Source: Citrobacter sp. wls619
GTDB taxonomy: Bacteria > Pseudomonadota > Gammaproteobacteria > Enterobacterales > Enterobacteriaceae
NCBI RefSeq assembly: GCF_005281345.1
Contig: NZ_SZXJ01000044.1
Span: forward strand, 194,343 to 258,342
Reading direction: 5' to 3'
DNA: 64,000 bases
Shown: positions 63,729 to 64,000 of the stretch, piece by piece
Layout of the letters: the number at the start of each line of letters is the position of its first letter
Numbering within the stretch: the stretch's first letter is position 1
The notes under the pieces: generated by a model
Database searches by the model: none
Told to the model about the DNA's origin: nothing
The model's input: only the letters and a program-made list of their open reading frames with translations
Position numbers and translations under genes: made by a program

Positions 63729-63811
63729 CAGCTGTTAGCTGAAATGCAAAATGTAATTATATGATTTTTATTAATTATTTATTATTTGATAAATATTTTA
63801 GCTAACAGGTG
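63729..63811. repeat. Inverted repeat flanking AT-rich DNA upstream of yqfA
   Basis: CAGCTGTTAGCT (63729-63740) and AGCTAACAGGTG (63800-63811) are inverted copies with 11 of 12 matches, separated by 59 very AT-rich bases. Could be a regulator-binding pair or a long hairpin. Confidence 0.5.
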
Positions 63812-63877
63812 TTCACTGGAACCATTCTCAGTTACGCTAGAGGCGCAATCACGAAAGTGTTCGTTTTACCGGAGTAA

Positions 63878-64000
<123 letters not shown>

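Overview
The window is a stretch of enterobacterial core chromosome. Nearly every protein can be recognised as an orthologue of an Escherichia coli K-12 gene, and the order runs speC-nupG-mltC-yggX-mutY ... gcvTHP-ygfF-bglA-yqfB-yqfA. The proteins are close to, but not identical with, the E. coli ones. Two places carry genes that K-12 lacks: an ECF transporter operon next to tktA/epd, and an RpiR regulator next to bglA. This points to a close relative of Escherichia and Salmonella, with Citrobacter as my best guess. That is inference from recalled sequences and was not computed. I see no rRNA, tRNA, prophage, IS element or CRISPR array, and no obvious pseudogene.

Layout. 0.1-4.7 kb: yqgA and speC (divergent), then nupG convergent with speC. 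4.9-10.7 kb: mltC, yggX and mutY on the minus strand, then trmB-yggL-yggN-ansB on the plus strand. 10.8-20.8 kb: minus-strand yggS-yggT-yggU-rdgB-hemW, with yggR diverging, then rsmE-gshB-yqgE-ruvX, endA, sprT and galP. 21.2-29.5 kb: metK, the short gene yqgB, the agmatine route to putrescine (speA, speB), loiP and tktA. 29.6-32.6 kb: accessory operon with a PPC/DUF296 protein and a complete ECF-type importer (S, T and two ATPases). 33.0-39.1 kb: epd-pgk-fbaA, mscS, argO, yggE. 39.2-46.7 kb: ygfI, the methylmalonyl-CoA mutase operon (scpA-argK-scpB-scpC) and argP. 46.8-51 kb: rpiA, serA, a type I toxin-antitoxin locus (ibsC/sibC), fau and the 6S RNA gene ssrS, zapA. 50.7-55.1 kb: ygfB-pepP-ubiH-ubiI. 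55.6-61.0 kb: the glycine cleavage operon gcvTHP and ygfF. 61.1-64.0 kb: bglA, an RpiR regulator, yqfB and the first 40 codons of yqfA/trhA.

Common themes are polyamine synthesis (speC, speA, speB, with metK supplying S-adenosylmethionine), central carbon flux (tktA, epd, pgk, fbaA, rpiA), one-carbon metabolism (serA, gcvTHP, fau) and redox or cofactor genes (gshB, hemW, ubiH, ubiI, epd). Intergenic spaces often hold REP/BIME repeats. Two ERIC elements are present, one upstream of yqgB-speA and one inside the gcvTHP operon between gcvH and gcvP.

The most interesting material is the accessory ECF operon. Its substrate is not evident, its two ATPases look complementary (one canonical and one degenerate nucleotide site), and the DNA upstream has an FNR-like palindrome at exactly class II spacing from a good -10 hexamer.
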